This document shows, piece after piece, positions 11,534 to 23,450 of a stretch of DNA of 64,000 nucleotides. The stretch covers positions 70,926,080 to 70,990,079 of the forward strand of contig NC_082694.2 of the NCBI RefSeq assembly GCF_949987515.2, read 5' to 3'. The first letter of the stretch is position 1. Each line of letters opens with the position of its first letter. The notes below the pieces were generated by a model. That model saw only the letters and a program-made list of their open reading frames with translations. It was not told where the DNA came from and made no database searches. This stretch comes from Delphinus delphis (taxonomy: Eukaryota > Chordata > Mammalia > Artiodactyla > Delphinidae). Position numbers and translations under genes: made by a program.

Positions 11534-11677
11534 GATATGGGGACATATGTATATGTATAACTGATTCACTTTGTTATAAAGCAGAAACTAACACACCATT
11601 GTAAAGCAATTATACTCCAATAAAGGTATAAAAACAACCAAACAAACAAAAAAACCAAAACAAAATAAAACAAAAAA
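11534..11677 (+). mobile_element. 5'-truncated LINE-1 3' end
   Basis: Carries CTAACACACCATTGTAAAGC and AATTATACTCCAATAAAGG, the 3' terminus of the recent artiodactyl/cetacean L1 lineage, then an A-rich tail. Duplication AAAGGTCTCCTCTC at 11520-11533 and 11678-11691. Confidence 0.9.
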
Positions 11678-11691
11678 AAAGGTCTCCTCTC

Positions 11692-12370
11692 TGATAAGGC
11701 AAAGAGCCAGAGGGCTTGGTCAGGAGCCCACCGCCTCTGGGTGCCAAAGCAGTTCAGGAGGTGACAGAAACCCACAGGCACCCCTAGAAAGCTTCCAACC
11801 AGAAAAAGGTGAATTCGAAGTAGCCACAAACAGGCCAGGGGGGAAAAAAAAACGAAGAATAGAAGACATTTAAAAAGAAATTGAAAACAGTTCCTTGTTA
11901 CGAGAGATTAAGTAATATATTTTCATGTATTTCTTTAGCCTTGCTTCTAATGGTATTTATTCTTAATGTTTGTACATAGAAGTATATGGAGTTCAACTCG
12001 CCATTTGCCTGTAAGAGAACCTATTAAATTATGAGTCATTTTATTTCTAAGAGAGAAGCACTCTCTACCAGGGCCCTCTCTCACTCTCTGGGGATCATGT
12101 CTGGCATATCCAAGCACGGATGCCAGAAGTAAATTTAATAAGGATCCTCTTCTGTCACTAGGACTTGTCTTACCTAATATTTTTATACTTATTTTAAGAA
12201 AAAGAGGGAAATGTGATATGGTCAATTTCACTAGTATGTATTTAGCTGCTCTGGTTACTAAAAAATCATATCAGCAGGATTAACAGAGTGTCCAATGACA
12301 CTCAGTGACTTCCTCCAACTTCAAAACTCTAAGCATGGTTAGACCTGCACCAGTGGCCCATCCTGCCATC
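11692..12370. other. Intron 1 block without recognised feature
   Basis: No family recognised; no coding signal. Confidence 0.4.
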
Positions 12371-12379
12371 TCCCGATAA

Positions 12380-12775
12380 TTCATCTGCCCCAGCCTTAGG
12401 GGCCTCCTTGTACCATCCTGCCTCAGGGCCCTTGCACTTAATATTCCCCATCTGGAATGTTCCTCTCTGTATCCTCCAGGCTCCCATGCTCATTTCTCTA
12501 AAGCGTCTGCCCAAATGTCACCTAACTGTGGAGAACTTCCCTGACCATCATTCTCCTTTAATTTTCTATCCCTGATCTATTCCTCTTCGTAGCACTTTTT
12601 ACCAACTGACATACTTTGTATGTGGCCACACTCTGTCTCCCCCACTCAAAGGTAAGTTCCTGAAGAGCAGAAGCCCGGCCTGTTTGTCCCTGCCTATCCC
12701 GGAGCCTGAACAGGGTCTAACCTGTGGTGAGGAGGAGGGAGAAATAGTCATACCCATCTGTTGAATGAAGAAAGA
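12380..12775 (+). repeat. L2 LINE 3' end
   Basis: CCTGCCTCAGGGCCCTTGCA, CATCTGGAATGTTCCTCTCT and CTGTTGAATGAAGAA follow the L2 3' order in sense. Confidence 0.8.
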
Positions 12776-13610
12776 GTGTGTGATTGGGAGGAAAGCGATC
12801 ATGAATTTCAGGCATTTAGCAAAAGGTCTCTGGGTGCTTGCAGGATATTCTCCTAGGAGGACTCAGGGAACGTTTCTATTGGAGAACCGTTGGCTCCAGT
12901 TCCTGAATCCTGCCCGGGATTCTGGGGTTGCTGCCACCTGTGGCTAGGAGCCAGGCTCACTGGGGCCAATCCCCCTCCAGGTGTGTGTGGGGGAGGGGGA
13001 CTTTGGGCAGTGGGTAGCCTGGAATCAGGGCTCCTTCTGCCCTGCCCCTCCCTCCCTCTGGCCCCCTGCCTGCTGGCCCCCAACCCCCTAAGCCCCATTT
13101 GCTGTCTCCTGGCTTGGCCTGTGGCTAGTCCTGCATCTCCGAGGAGGGGCCAGAGGTGATCCTCTGTGGTTCTGGTGCGCGGCCAGGATAAGAAGCGCTG
13201 GCCCAGCTCTTTGCCTGGCAGCATGTGATGGCAGATCTCACAACTGCTGGCAGCCTCCGCGGACTCTGGACCGCTCACTCGGCAGCAACCCTGTCTTCAC
13301 ACCTCCTGCACACTGCAGCCCTGTTTCTCCTTTGCTCTGCTTGCCTGATCCTAGTTTCTCGACTGATCTGTTCGCTTGATCAGAGCTACCCACAACCTGG
13401 GGCAACTGGAGGTCTGTAACAAGCAAAAACTCTCAAACACTAAACACATCATGCTTTTCAACATCTAGGCCACTTCCCCCAAATTCCCTATTTCTAACCC
13501 AGCATCACCTGCCAGGCCCCCTGAGATATAATATTAGTTCCTTTAGATTCCTTCCTCTCCTTATCACTGATCCAGCCTCTGTCATGCTGATCTTTAATAA
13601 CTAAAAAATC
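12776..13610. other. Intron 1 block, GC-rich, no recognised feature
   Basis: GC-rich centre at 12950-13200 (CCCCTCCC runs). The open frames on both strands (up to 141 codons) look like chance in GC-rich DNA. Confidence 0.4.
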
Positions 13611-13614
13611 CACG

Positions 13615-13795
13615 GTTTACCACCTCCTCTGTGCAAAGCACTAGGCCAAGCAACTTTATACATATTTTGTATGTATAATACTCAAAACAAAACACTAAGG
13701 TTTGTACTATTATTTTATAAAGAAGCAGGATCAGAGAGGTCAGATGCCCTGCCCAAAGTCACACAGCATGTGCCTTTCTTCAGTGAGGCTTCCCT
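13615..13795 (-). repeat. MIR SINE
   Basis: CTCTGTGCAAAGCACTAGGC, then AAGAAGCAGGATCAGAGAGG and AAGTCACACAGCATG; antisense MIR. Confidence 0.75.
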
Positions 13796-14459
13796 AATTC
13801 TCCCATCACTTTCCCCAAAATACAGCCTCAACAATTTCTCAGGTTCATCTTGTGCTCTCCTTTGCCACAGCTACCATACTAGGACCCCTCTCTTACACCT
13901 GGTATCCAGTCTTGTAAATGCCACTCGGCCAGTCTCCTTGCTTCAATTCATTCTCTAGGTAGTTTTGAAGCAAATTTTTGCTTGATTTAGTTTGCTTCAC
14001 AGCTAAGCCGTTTGTCTGGCTCGCCATTACACTACACGTCAACCCTTCCACTTGGCATTCAACAAAGGATGCCCTGTAAAAGGGGGGTCGTTCCGTCTTC
14101 ATGTCCTTCCTCCTGGCACAGCTCTTGTCCAGCAGCCAGAAGCCACATCAGAGTCCAGCTGTGAGAAGGGCTGGGTGGTCTGAGGAGCAGACTGGGGGAG
14201 CCATTCAGCCACGGAGAGCCCCACAGCTGCAGAGGAAAGGATGTTCAGGTGACAGGGACAGGGCAAAAACTGGAGATGGTAAAGGAGCAGGAAAGTCAGA
14301 GTCACGGTCCTGGGGGTCCTGAAGTCATCACACTGCGGGGGACGGGGGGCGCTGGCGACCCCAGCACGTGCTGAGTCCTCATTAGAAGACATGCAACTCT
14401 AGGCATTACTTGCCCTCTGCCAGCTAACTTCTGTTAGCTGGTACAAGGTACCCCTTGTA
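13796..14459. other. Intron 1 block without recognised feature
   Basis: The first part contains a CCATACTAGGACCCCTCTCT piece that may be decayed L2. Nothing else supported. Confidence 0.35.
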
Positions 14460-14610
14460 CCATATTATCTTACGCAATCTTCTACCACTGCTTGCTCAGG
14501 CTGTTATTTCAGTGAATGGCATGTTCTACCCCCCAAGATAAACTGTAAATTCCTCGGGTCTCATTTTCTTCTAACCTCAGTACAGTATCTGGAGCCCAGC
14601 AGGACTCGAG
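14460..14610 (+). repeat. L2/MIR-type 3' fragment
   Basis: AAACTGTAAATTCCTCGGGT and CAGTACAGTATCTGGAGCCCA fit the 3' end of L2-type repeats. Confidence 0.45.
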
Positions 14611-15059
14611 GAAAACTGTCATGACATGTGATGCCTTTGATCAGCGTGAGGTCCAGGGAAGTCACCTTCTCTCCTAGACCTTGGTTTCCTTTTTATAAAC
14701 ATCAATGCCATTATTCCCATTCACCAAGAAAAATGCCTTTTTGCTTAAAATAGTTCATATTTATTTTCTCAGCTTTACAATCCCCTTGTAAAGGCAAGGG
14801 CTGGACTTGCTCGTCCCTACCAAAGCAAACTGAATTCTTTTTAAACAATTTACAATAAAATTTAACCCAAGGCTAATGGCACTGACACTCCTTTCAAATG
14901 AATTGGAGGAAACAGAACAAAGTTCAGAGAGAAAGGGGCGTTAGGTTCAAGTACCTCCCGTGAGGACCAGGTCTTGTGTCCAGCTGATGTGAACTGAACT
15001 TCAGCACTTTGTACGGTACTCGCTGGTGGGGTGGGGAAGAGGAAAAAGTTTAAATATAT

Positions 15060-15255
15060 AGGTTCTGCCATCAAAGAACTTACTCTCTAGCTGGGGACAT
15101 GAGACCCACCCACATTTAAAGTTGATGATGTGTCGCAATGAGACTAAGAAGTCCATAAAACTGAAGAAATCTCTGGGAGTTTGATGAGTCCAGGAAGGCT
15201 TCCTGGAAGAGGCAAGACCTGAGCTGGATCTCTATGGGTGGAAAGAGCTGGTAAG
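15060..15255 (-). repeat. L2 LINE fragment
   Basis: AAGAACTTACTCTCTAGCTG and GGAAGGCTTCCTGGAAGAGG are typical antisense L2 phrases. Confidence 0.65.
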
Positions 15256-15419
15256 AACTGATGAACCCATGAAAGGAAAAGTCAACAGGACTTCAAAGGG
15301 AAAAATTTTAAGAAAACCATAAAGGTTCCCTTTTCTCTTTTTCCTTATTTCTGATTTTAAAAGGAATACATGCTTATATGTATACGAGTGTAAAATAGGA
15401 AAAAATAAAAATGAATGTA

Positions 15420-15625
15420 GGGCTTCCCTGGTGGCGCAGTGGTTGAGAGTCCACCTGCCGATGCAGGGGACACGGGTTCGTGCCCTGGTCCGGGAAGATC
15501 CCACATGCCGCGGAGCGGCTGGGCCCATGAGCCATGGCCGCTGAGCCAGCATGTCCGGAGCCTGTGCTCCGCAACGAGAGAGGCCACGACAGTGAGAGGC
15601 CCACATAACGCAAAAAAAAAAAAAA
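15420..15625 (+). mobile_element. CHR-2 SINE
   Basis: Perfect duplication AAAAATGAATGTA at 15407-15419 and 15626-15638; pure poly(A) tail. Confidence 0.95.
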
Positions 15626-15777
15626 AAAAATGAATGTAAGCATCACTTATAATCGCACGATTTGTGATTAACCTTATAATGTATTTCTTCTGGTTTTTGT
15701 TTCTGTGTTTATACATATTTTGAAAATATGCACATAAAATTGGGATCATACAGTAAAGCATTAAAACCTATGTTCTT

Positions 15778-15992
15778 GGGCTTCCCTGGTGGCGCAGTGG
15801 TTGAGAGTCCGCCTGCCGATGCAGGGGACGCGGGTTCGTGCCCCGGTCCGGGAAGATCCCACATGCCGCAGAGCGGCTGGGCCCGTGAGCCATGGCCGCT
15901 GAGTCTGCGCGTCCGGAGCCTGTGCTCCGCAATGGGAGAGGCCACAACAGTGAGAGGCCCGTGTACCGCAAAAAAAAAAAAAAAAAAAAAAA
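15778..15992 (+). mobile_element. CHR-2 SINE
   Basis: Perfect 15 bp duplication AAAACCTATGTTCTT at 15763-15777 and 15993-16007; about 25 A tail. Same orientation as its neighbour 150 bp away. Confidence 0.95.
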
Positions 15993-16169
15993 AAAACCTA
16001 TGTTCTTCTTATATTGTGAGCATCTACTGTCTCACTAAATATTTTTCAGATCCTCATTTTAATGGCTACTTACTATTCCATCTTTTGACAAGACCCTGAT
16101 TTATTTAATCATTTCCCATTGCTGTTTCCAATTTTTCATTATTCTGAATGATGCAGTGATTTGCCCTTG

Positions 16170-16750
16170 ATAATTAAAGCCAGGAATCGTACAGGCAGAG
16201 CCTGGTCTGGTTTTATTGGTGATAAGGAAACCAAATGGCGCCATGTGGCTGTGGGGACAGTAGTGAGGTGGAGGGGACATCTGTAGGGCCAGGACCCATC
16301 TCTCATTGTCCAGGGAAGATTCGGGATCGAAAGACCAAGAGGAGGTGCTGACACAAATGTGTTTGGGGAACGAGGCAGAGTCCGAGTTTCCAGACAGATT
16401 TTATTGGAAGTGGAATTAAACAGTAGCTGAATTCTCCGTGGGGAGACAGTTTGGACCAGACTGTGTCTGAATTCACAGACAACCAGTAGCTGTCAGTAGC
16501 CTGACCTTTTGGAACTCCCTCACTTCCAATACACTCACTGCTTTCCGGCCAATCTTGGCTAATCTGATTGCCACCTTAATTGAGGGTGGGGATTGAAAAA
16601 CAGAGAAATGTGTCCAACTGATTTAATGTCAATGCTTCTATTCTTTCCTAACTGTAAGCTGCCCTGGGCTTGGGTATCACACTTCCAGCGAGTAATAGGT
16701 AAAAATAAACAGAATGTTTTTCCATTTCTTGTCTCTTGGAAACACTAACA
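16170..16750. other. Intron 1 block without recognised feature
   Basis: Nothing recognised; contains two TTTTATTGG phrases at about 16210 and 16400. Confidence 0.4.
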
Positions 16751-16774
16751 GCAGGAAAAATGTATCCCAACTAT

Positions 16775-17010
16775 TTTCAGGAACCAGACAGCCTGACTTC
16801 CAACCTCAGTTCCAGCTCTCACAGCTGTGCAAACTTAGGCAAGGTTTCAAGGTCTCTGCGACTCGGGCTACTCATCTGCAAAATGGGAACAACAGAACCT
16901 ACTTCATAGGGCTGTGGTGAAGACTTGAGAAGTTAACACAAGTGAGTTCTTAGAACTGTGCCTGGCATCTAATAAGCACTCAAAAAATATTAGCTGTTAT
17001 CATCATCGAT
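16775..17010 (+). repeat. MIR SINE
   Basis: ATCTGCAAAATGGGAACAAC, CATAGGGCTGTGGTGAAGAC and GCATCTAATAAGCACTC, sense order. Confidence 0.88.
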
Positions 17011-17264
17011 ATTACTATGGTAACTGTTATTAAAATCTCTTCCCTAACTTAGCAGAGAGAAGGCAAGATAGAATAAAATGGAATTTCAGAGCAAGAATGG
17101 CCCTTAAAGCCTTTTGGTTTCATTTTATACTTGGAGTGTGAAGCATAAACAGCTGTTAAGAAATCTAAATCCAAATCCAGGTAGACACACATCCCCTCTC
17201 GAATGCCCAAGGACAAACCTCTGAGTAGAAACACAACTGAGCAGGGGTCATCCTGACCAGCGGC

Positions 17265-17430
17265 AGCAGCTACCGTGTTTTCAGTTGGTCTGTGCCAGGC
17301 ACCACCCTAAGTGATTCACCTGCATTCATTCATTTACTCTTTACAAAAGTCTATGAGGTTGATACAAGTATTCTTGTTTTACAGATGGCACCAAAGGCTC
17401 TTATCCAGCTTGTTGACTTGTAAATTAAAG
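17265..17430 (-). repeat. MIR SINE
   Basis: TGTGCCAGGCACCACCCTAA and TTGTTTTACAGATGGCACCA, antisense order. Confidence 0.75.
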
Positions 17431-17689
17431 CACTGAGGTCTCAGTCCTCAAATACCATATATTGTGGATAGGTAAAAATAGAAACGAAAATGTATTCAAC
17501 AGGAATGTGGACCATGTAATCAGCAGCATTCTAACTAAATGTCACACATACACAGAGCAGGATTGCTGAGAGATGGAATTGGAACATGTCAGAGGAGACT
17601 AATTTTGAACATTATTTATAAAAGGATTCCATTCAGTTGTGAGAAAAAGAGGGCTTTCCATGTAGCAAGAGGGTAGAAAGAAAACACGG

Positions 17690-17880
17690 ACATTTCCTGA
17701 GTGCCTATTTGATCATGTGCCTAACTTAAGCACTACAGTTTTTTAAAAAATCCCATGAGGTATTATCACTCTACAGGGGAGAAAACCAGAGCTCAGAGAG
17801 GTTAGTTAAGTTGCCCAAGAGCGCTCAGGGTGCAGGGAACAGGGCCAGGAACAGAACAAGGAAGGCCCTCTGACTTCAGA
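17690..17880 (-). repeat. MIR SINE
   Basis: GTGCCTAACTTAAGCACTAC and AACCAGAGCTCAGAGAGGTT, antisense order. Confidence 0.72.
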
Positions 17881-18095
17881 GCAATAGTATGTATGACGAT
17901 TTGAAGCAAGAGTAATTATGGTAGGCAGGGATATGAAGAAAATGTGCTCAAGTAGAAAAAGATAATTTCTAAGATGGATTATTTTTAAAAAGTCATGTAT
18001 AACTGATGATGAAATCTGGACCAGCTCTGTGGATTGTACCAATGTCAGTTTCCTGGTATTGATACCGAACTATTGTTGTACAAGATGGTAACATT

Positions 18096-18380
18096 GGGGC
18101 TTCCCTCATGGTGCAGTGGTTAAGAATCCGCCTGCCAATGCAGGGGACACGGGTTCGATCCCTGGTCCAGGAAGATCTCACATGCCGTGGAACAACTAAG
18201 CTCATGTGCCACAACTACTGAGCCTGTGCTCTAGAGCCTGTGAGCCACAACTACTGAAGCCCGCGTGCCTAGAGCCCGTGTTCCACAACAAGGGAAGCCA
18301 CAACAATGAGAAGCCCGCGCGCAGCAACGAGGACCCAATGTGGCCAAAAATAAATAAATAAATAAATGATTTTTTTTAAA
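18096..18380 (+). mobile_element. CHR-1 SINE
   Basis: Long form with TAAATAAATAAATAAATG tail. Imperfect duplication AAGATGGTAACATTG before and AAGATGTTAACGTTAG after suggests an older insertion than the CHR-2 copies. Confidence 0.92.
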
Positions 18381-18639
18381 AAGATGTTAACGTTAGAGGA
18401 GGCTTGGTGGAGCATACAGGGGCCCCACCCTGCACGTTTCTTTGCAATTATCTATGAATCTATACTTCAAAATAAGAAGTTTTTTAAAAGGTGGCATATA
18501 ACAATGAGTGGAGGTGGTAACTGGCAGAAGAACTCGACAGAGAACTCTGATCTACTCATGGGGGGCACAAGAACCGTGTCATGCCAGAGCCTCTCCCACA
18601 GCCTCAACTGTGGGAGAAATAAGGTTTGCCAACACACAT

Positions 18640-19180
18640 ATTGAATATCTATTACGGGCCTCAGTTGTACCCAGGGCTTCCTGGGGATATGAAGCATTAA
18701 CAAGACATAGGTCTGGCTTTCGGGGCTCTTACAGTCTAGCTGCAGAGAAAAGGCACAATCGCTTAATAAAATATAAGCCGGCCTAGGTGTACTGATGTTT
18801 CTTAAGGAAAGTTTCATGTGTTATAGCGACTCAAAGGAGAGTGCATGGGCTTCCCTGGTGGCGCAGTGGTTGAGAGTCCGCCTGCCGATGCAGGGGACAC
18901 GGGTTTGTGCCCTGGTCCTGGAAGATCCGACATGCCGCGGAGCGGCTGGGCCCGTGAGCCATGGCCGCTGAGCCTGCGCGTCCAGAGCCTGTGCTCCGCA
19001 ACGGGAGAGGCCGCAACAGTGGGAGGCCCGCGTACCGCAAAAAAAAAAAAAAAAAAAAAGGAGAGTTCATAGTGCATGCTGCTTAGGCTGGTTGGTTAAG
19101 GAAGACTTCTTGGGGGCAGTAGGATTTAGGTAGAGCCTTGAAGGATGTGTAGGGGAGGGGGAGGGACAGTCCAGGCAAGA
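18640..19180 (-). repeat. L2 LINE fragment, split by a SINE
   Basis: CAGGGCTTCCTGGGGATATG, CTCTTACAGTCTAGCTGCAG and, beyond the SINE, TTGAAGGATGTGTAGG match the antisense L2 order. Confidence 0.65.
18847..19056 (+). mobile_element. CHR-2 SINE
   Basis: Duplication AAAGGAGAGTGCAT at 18833-18846 with AAAGGAGAGTTCAT at 19057-19070 (one mismatch). Confidence 0.94.
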
Positions 19181-19394
19181 GAAACTGTTAAGTAAAAGAT
19201 TATATGTAGACATGGCTTTGGAGCCTAAGCTTGCCTAGGAGCTAGCTCCTTGCCATCTAGCTGTCAGTGTAGAATGGGCATTCAATAAAATTGTTGAATA
19301 ACTTAAATAATATTCACAGAAAACAATTTTAAAAGATTCATCCTCAGTATTGTTACTCCAAATAGGAATTGTATCACATAGATACAGTTTTGTG

Positions 19395-19560
19395 TTTTAT
19401 AGCATAGAAAGAACACGCTTTGGAATTAAGCAAAACTGGGACTATGAGCTGTGTGACCTCAGGTCATCCAAGCCCTCTGTTGGTTTCCTCATCTGTGGGA
19501 GATGAGTAAGGCATCTAGCATGAGCTGGTACACAGTAGGTGCTCCATAAATGTGAACTCT
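19395..19560 (+). repeat. MIR SINE
   Basis: GAGCTGTGTGACCTCAGG, CTCATCTGTGGGAGATG and GGTGCTCCATAAATG, sense order. Confidence 0.75.
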
Positions 19561-19639
19561 CTGGTCCCTTCACCCTATTTCATAAGCATTTTTCCTGTTG
19601 CTGAATTGTCGTCATAATTACCATTGTTAATGTGGCTTA

Positions 19640-20075
19640 AAATTCTAGGGAGAAGATCTATAATCATTTACTGAACTGTTTCCATATTATTTGACATTTA
19701 TCTTGTTTATACTTTGATGCTTTAAAAATAATGTTGGGACTTCCCTGGTGGTACAGTGGGTAAGACTCCGTGCTCCCAATGCAGGGGGCCCCGGGTTCAA
19801 CCCCTGGTCGGGGAACTAGATCCCGTATACATGCCACAACTAAGTGTGCATGCTGCAACTAAAAGATCCCACATGCAACTAAAGATCCCACACGCCTCAA
19901 CTAAGACCCAGCACAGCCTAAATAAATAAATAGATAAATATTGGAAAAACAATAATGTTGAAATGAGTGTGTATACATTACAGCTTTTTTCACTTTCTGG
20001 ATTATTTCCTTAGGATAGATTTCCAGAAATTGAGTCAAGAGGTATGAATATTTTTAAGACTCAAGAATGTGAACT
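19640..20075 (-). repeat. Ancient LINE-1-like 3' fragment, split by a SINE
   Basis: GGATTATTTCCTTAGGATAG and AGAAATTGAGTCAAGAGG are hallmarks of the old antisense L1 3' pattern. Confidence 0.45.
19737..19950 (+). mobile_element. CHR-type SINE, older variant
   Basis: Opens GGGACTTCCCTGGTGGTACA and has GGTCGGGGAACTAGATCCCG with a TAAATAAATAG tail. Duplication AATAATGTTG at 19727-19736 and 19951-19960. Confidence 0.92.
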
Positions 20076-20129
20076 GCCTCTTCAGGGACAGGAAATGGCC
20101 AAGGGTAGATGGAGAGGAGGTTCCAAACA

Positions 20130-20360
20130 GAAGGCTCTCAAGTCCTTAGGACACAAGAAGCTCTGACTGCCCAGTAAGGACTCCAGACTTTATCTTGTAG
20201 GTGAGAGAGAGTTATTTAAGGGTTTGTTGAAAAGGAGGTATAAGAGGATGAAACTAGTGTATTCTAGGAAGACCAAGCAAAAGTAATCTGGCCATTGGAA
20301 TATGTCCCCAAGACATAGGGAAATATGGGTGGTGGGAAAAGAAAGAGAAAGGAAGAGCCA
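20130..20360 (-). repeat. L2 LINE fragment
   Basis: GACTCCAGACTTTATCTTGT and GTTTGTTGAAAAGGAGG; diverged antisense L2. Confidence 0.45.
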
Positions 20361-21387
20361 GACGGGCCAAATCTGAATGAGAACAGCGCACAGCTGTGAA
20401 TGACAGCACAGAGAGGGGACGGGAGTCCAGAGCTTAGAATTAGTGACAGAAATGGCGATGCCTCACCCTCAATGGTGGCTCCCTGCCCACATTGGTCCTG
20501 GAAATGGGATCAGAAACTCCTCCTGCCACTGTGGAATGACAGTATGAATAACATCACATCACCACAGTGACTCGCGAGGTTTGGGACCAGCCATGAGAAA
20601 GAAGGTAGATTGGGGCCAGAGTCTGAAGACTGCCCAGTAAAATCAATGCACCAAAAGCCGATTACAAATCTGGAGGGCAAACAACAGAGAGAAGCCTTCC
20701 AGAATCAGCATTCTGTTTTTCAGATGTCTACTAACCATAAGCCCAGCATACACTGCCACCACGACGTCTGTCAACAAAGGAACGCAGTGAAACTTAGCCA
20801 GCTGGCTGAAATGTATTTGAATAAATAATTTAAGTGCAAACCTCACCGGCATACTTTTGAAGACTAGGTGACAGCATGGAAAATTTCCTAGGATGGAGTG
20901 TTTAATAAGAAAGGTATATATGTGCTAAACTATATCCGCAGTATGGCCCAAGCTATGAAAATTATGATTAAATTAGGACAAGAGATGTGGAGAAAAGAAA
21001 ACAGCTTGACCTGTTGGTGTATCAAACCACAGTGAATTTTCTCCTTTGTTTTCATTTCCACGAATGCTGTATGGGTATTTGCAATTCCCCCTGCCCTGAT
21101 CTTGTCTGTAAGCCTGGTGAGCAGGGCCTGTTCCCTCTGAGCCTCTGCTCCACTCTCCTGTGCTCACCTGCACTCCTCTCTGTCCCCAGCTCTTTGTTGG
21201 ACAGGGGCCCATTCCCACTCCTGGCTGTGGTGGGACATTTCTAACTGAAAGGGTGTTACGGGCTGTTTACCACTTTCTTCCTCCGTTCTTCGTCCCAGCT
21301 CAGCCATCACTAACTCCTCCAGGGTTGAATTTTAAATCACCACTGGGAAAAAAACTTGGCGTGGAATCTTTAATAATTTTTATTTCA
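20361..21387. other. Intron 1 block without recognised feature
   Basis: No repeat family or coding signal recognised. Confidence 0.4.
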
Positions 21388-21587
21388 GGGCTTCCCTGGT
21401 GGCGCAGTGGTTGGGAGCCCGCCTGCCAATGCAGGGGACACGGGTTCGTGCCCCGGTCCGGGAAGATCCCACATGCCACGGAGCGGCTGGGCCCGTGAGC
21501 CATGGCCGCTGAGCCTGCGCATCCGGAGCCTGTGCTCTGCAACGGGAGAGGCCACAGCAGTGAGAGGCCCGCGTACCGCAAAAAAAA
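21388..21587 (+). mobile_element. CHR-2 SINE
   Basis: Flanked by TTTTTATTTCA before and TTTTATTTCA after the short A tail. Confidence 0.94.
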
Positions 21588-22319
21588 ATTTTATTTCAGC
21601 ATGCTTTGAAATTGGGGGGGTGGGGGGAGTATTGCATGAGCTACACTGTGACCACCAGAAGCAGGCAACGGTTTCTCTTCTCACTTTAATTTACACTGAC
21701 TCCCAGCCATTCCCAAGGCCTGGACCTCCTTTCCCTCATTTCCAAAGTGACTCTGATCCAGATCGTACAATGAATCTTTGTTTTACTCATTGCTCAACAT
21801 CTAATATCCAATGCAAGCAAATACATGGACCTTTAATCCCATTTATCTTATATTTGTGTCCCAAGATGGGTCTAATGATCACAGTTTGGGAACTCTAACT
21901 ATGAGGCACTTGACATTCCAGATTGTCCTCAAGTCTGCAGTGAACTCAGCTCGCAGAGGAACGCTGTCTGTGTCTGTCACCTTCAAATTGTTATTAATGT
22001 CTCAGTATTTTCAGAGCTCATCACAGCCTGTTGGATAAAATCTAGGTTTCAGCTTCTCAGCATGGGGAGTGAGAACAAAGATCAGAGTAGAACACGGCTG
22101 CCAGCTTCCTACAAAAAAGTAATAATATTAACGGCTCCCCTGCACTGTCTCAGACACAGGGGCTTGTAGGACATGTCGGCCCTGACCCTGCATGTTCAGT
22201 CCAGGAGAACCAGGGCTGGGAGGACCACAGATGGAATATTGGTACTTTTCCTCCCCTTGGTTCACAAATCCCATTCTCAGTACCTGCACCTGCTCAGATG
22301 CACAAGAAAGCAGGTAAGA

Positions 22320-22670
22320 ATGGATTGGTGGCTTTGTTTGGAAACAACCTAAATGTTGATCAATAGGAGACTGGCTACACAGACCGGGGAGCATCCATGC
22401 AACGGACGCTGTGCAGCAGCTGAAATGAGTAAAGCAGAGCTGAGAGCACCACCGTGATAGCTCTTCAGACACACTGCTAATTGAAAAGGAGGCTGCGGAA
22501 CTCATGGCATGATGACATTGGTGTGAAACACTTACTGGCCCAACAAACTTGGCACATATGCAAATATGTGTGTGAAATATACGCTGTAAATGCACAAAGA
22601 GAGACCCGTAAGGACACACAGTGCAGGGTCACCAGTGGTTACCTCCAGCGTGGGATGAGGAGATGAGGTA
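22320..22670 (+). repeat. Ancient LINE-1-like 3' fragment
   Basis: GGAAACAACCTAAATGTTGATC is the classic L1 ORF2 end, and CACCAGTGGTTACC belongs to the old 3' region. Confidence 0.6.
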
Positions 22671-22800
22671 GCCACCAGTCACTCGTGGTTATTTAAACTA
22701 ATCAAATTTAAAATTCAGTTCCTCGGACACACTAGCCACACTGTATGTGTTCAGTAGCCACAACTGGCTAGTGGCTACCTTACCGGACAGCGCAGATAAA
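22665..22800. repeat. Decayed DNA-transposon-like repeat
   Basis: GCCACCAGTCACTCGTGGTT at the left and CAACTGGCTAGTGGCTACC at the right form rough inverted ends, and GGACAGCGCAG closes it. Family not named. Confidence 0.4.
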
Positions 22801-22976
22801 GAACACTTGCATCCGACTTAGAGCCTTAGTTTTTAGTTGAATGTCCTCCCCCAACAAAAATGTTTTATGTACTCCTCACTTAATTTAAAATAGATATAAT
22901 TTAAAATTTTTTCCCATTTTCTCTTCAGGGTGAAACACCTCACAAAGTCTGATGCGAATAATTTTCTGTTCAAAGA

Positions 22977-23010
22977 TTTGGAATCCAAGAGTTTAAAACA
23001 CACACACACA
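22977..23010. repeat. Short (CA)n
   Basis: ACACACACACACA within otherwise unremarkable DNA. Confidence 0.6.
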
Positions 23011-23049
23011 GAGGGACTGTTTTCTGTATTTGGTTCTTGCTGGAGCTGA

Positions 23050-23450
23050 TTCAAGACCTGGCAGTCATCTCATTTATTCATGCACACACCAGGCATGCAA
23101 CACAAATGCATCGAGTCCATTAGATGTAGATGAAGAAAAAATAATAATAAAACCAGGATGCGTGAGTCCCTGTCCTCTTGGGCATGGGTTCAAGCAGCCA
23201 TAACAAAAGGACAAGTGTCACTTGAGTCAGAGAGCCAGCGTGCTGGGACGTCAGAGGGTGGAGGTGTCATTTCAGTCTAGGTGCTTCCCAATGGAAATGA
23301 GGTACAGATAATGTGTTGACAAAGAGAAGAGAGGAGGGCTTTCCAGGCAGTGGGAACAGCATCTGCAAAAGCTCGGAGGAGCGATGTCCAAGGGAGCCTT
23401 CTGAGAGAAGTCAGCGGGCCAGTCTGTCCAGGGCAGTGTGAGGGCAGCTG
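23050..23450 (-). repeat. L2 LINE fragment
   Basis: CATTTATTCATGCACACACC and AGGCAGTGGGAACAGCATCT, antisense L2. Confidence 0.65.

Larger units (their letters stand above)
15355..16165 (-). repeat. Ancient LINE-1-like 3' fragment, split by two SINEs
   Basis: AGGAATACATGCTTATATGT, then AATTGGGATCATACAGTAAA and ATGGCTACTTACTATTCCAT belong together once the SINEs at 15420 and 15778 are removed. Same old family as 1190-1790. Confidence 0.5.
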
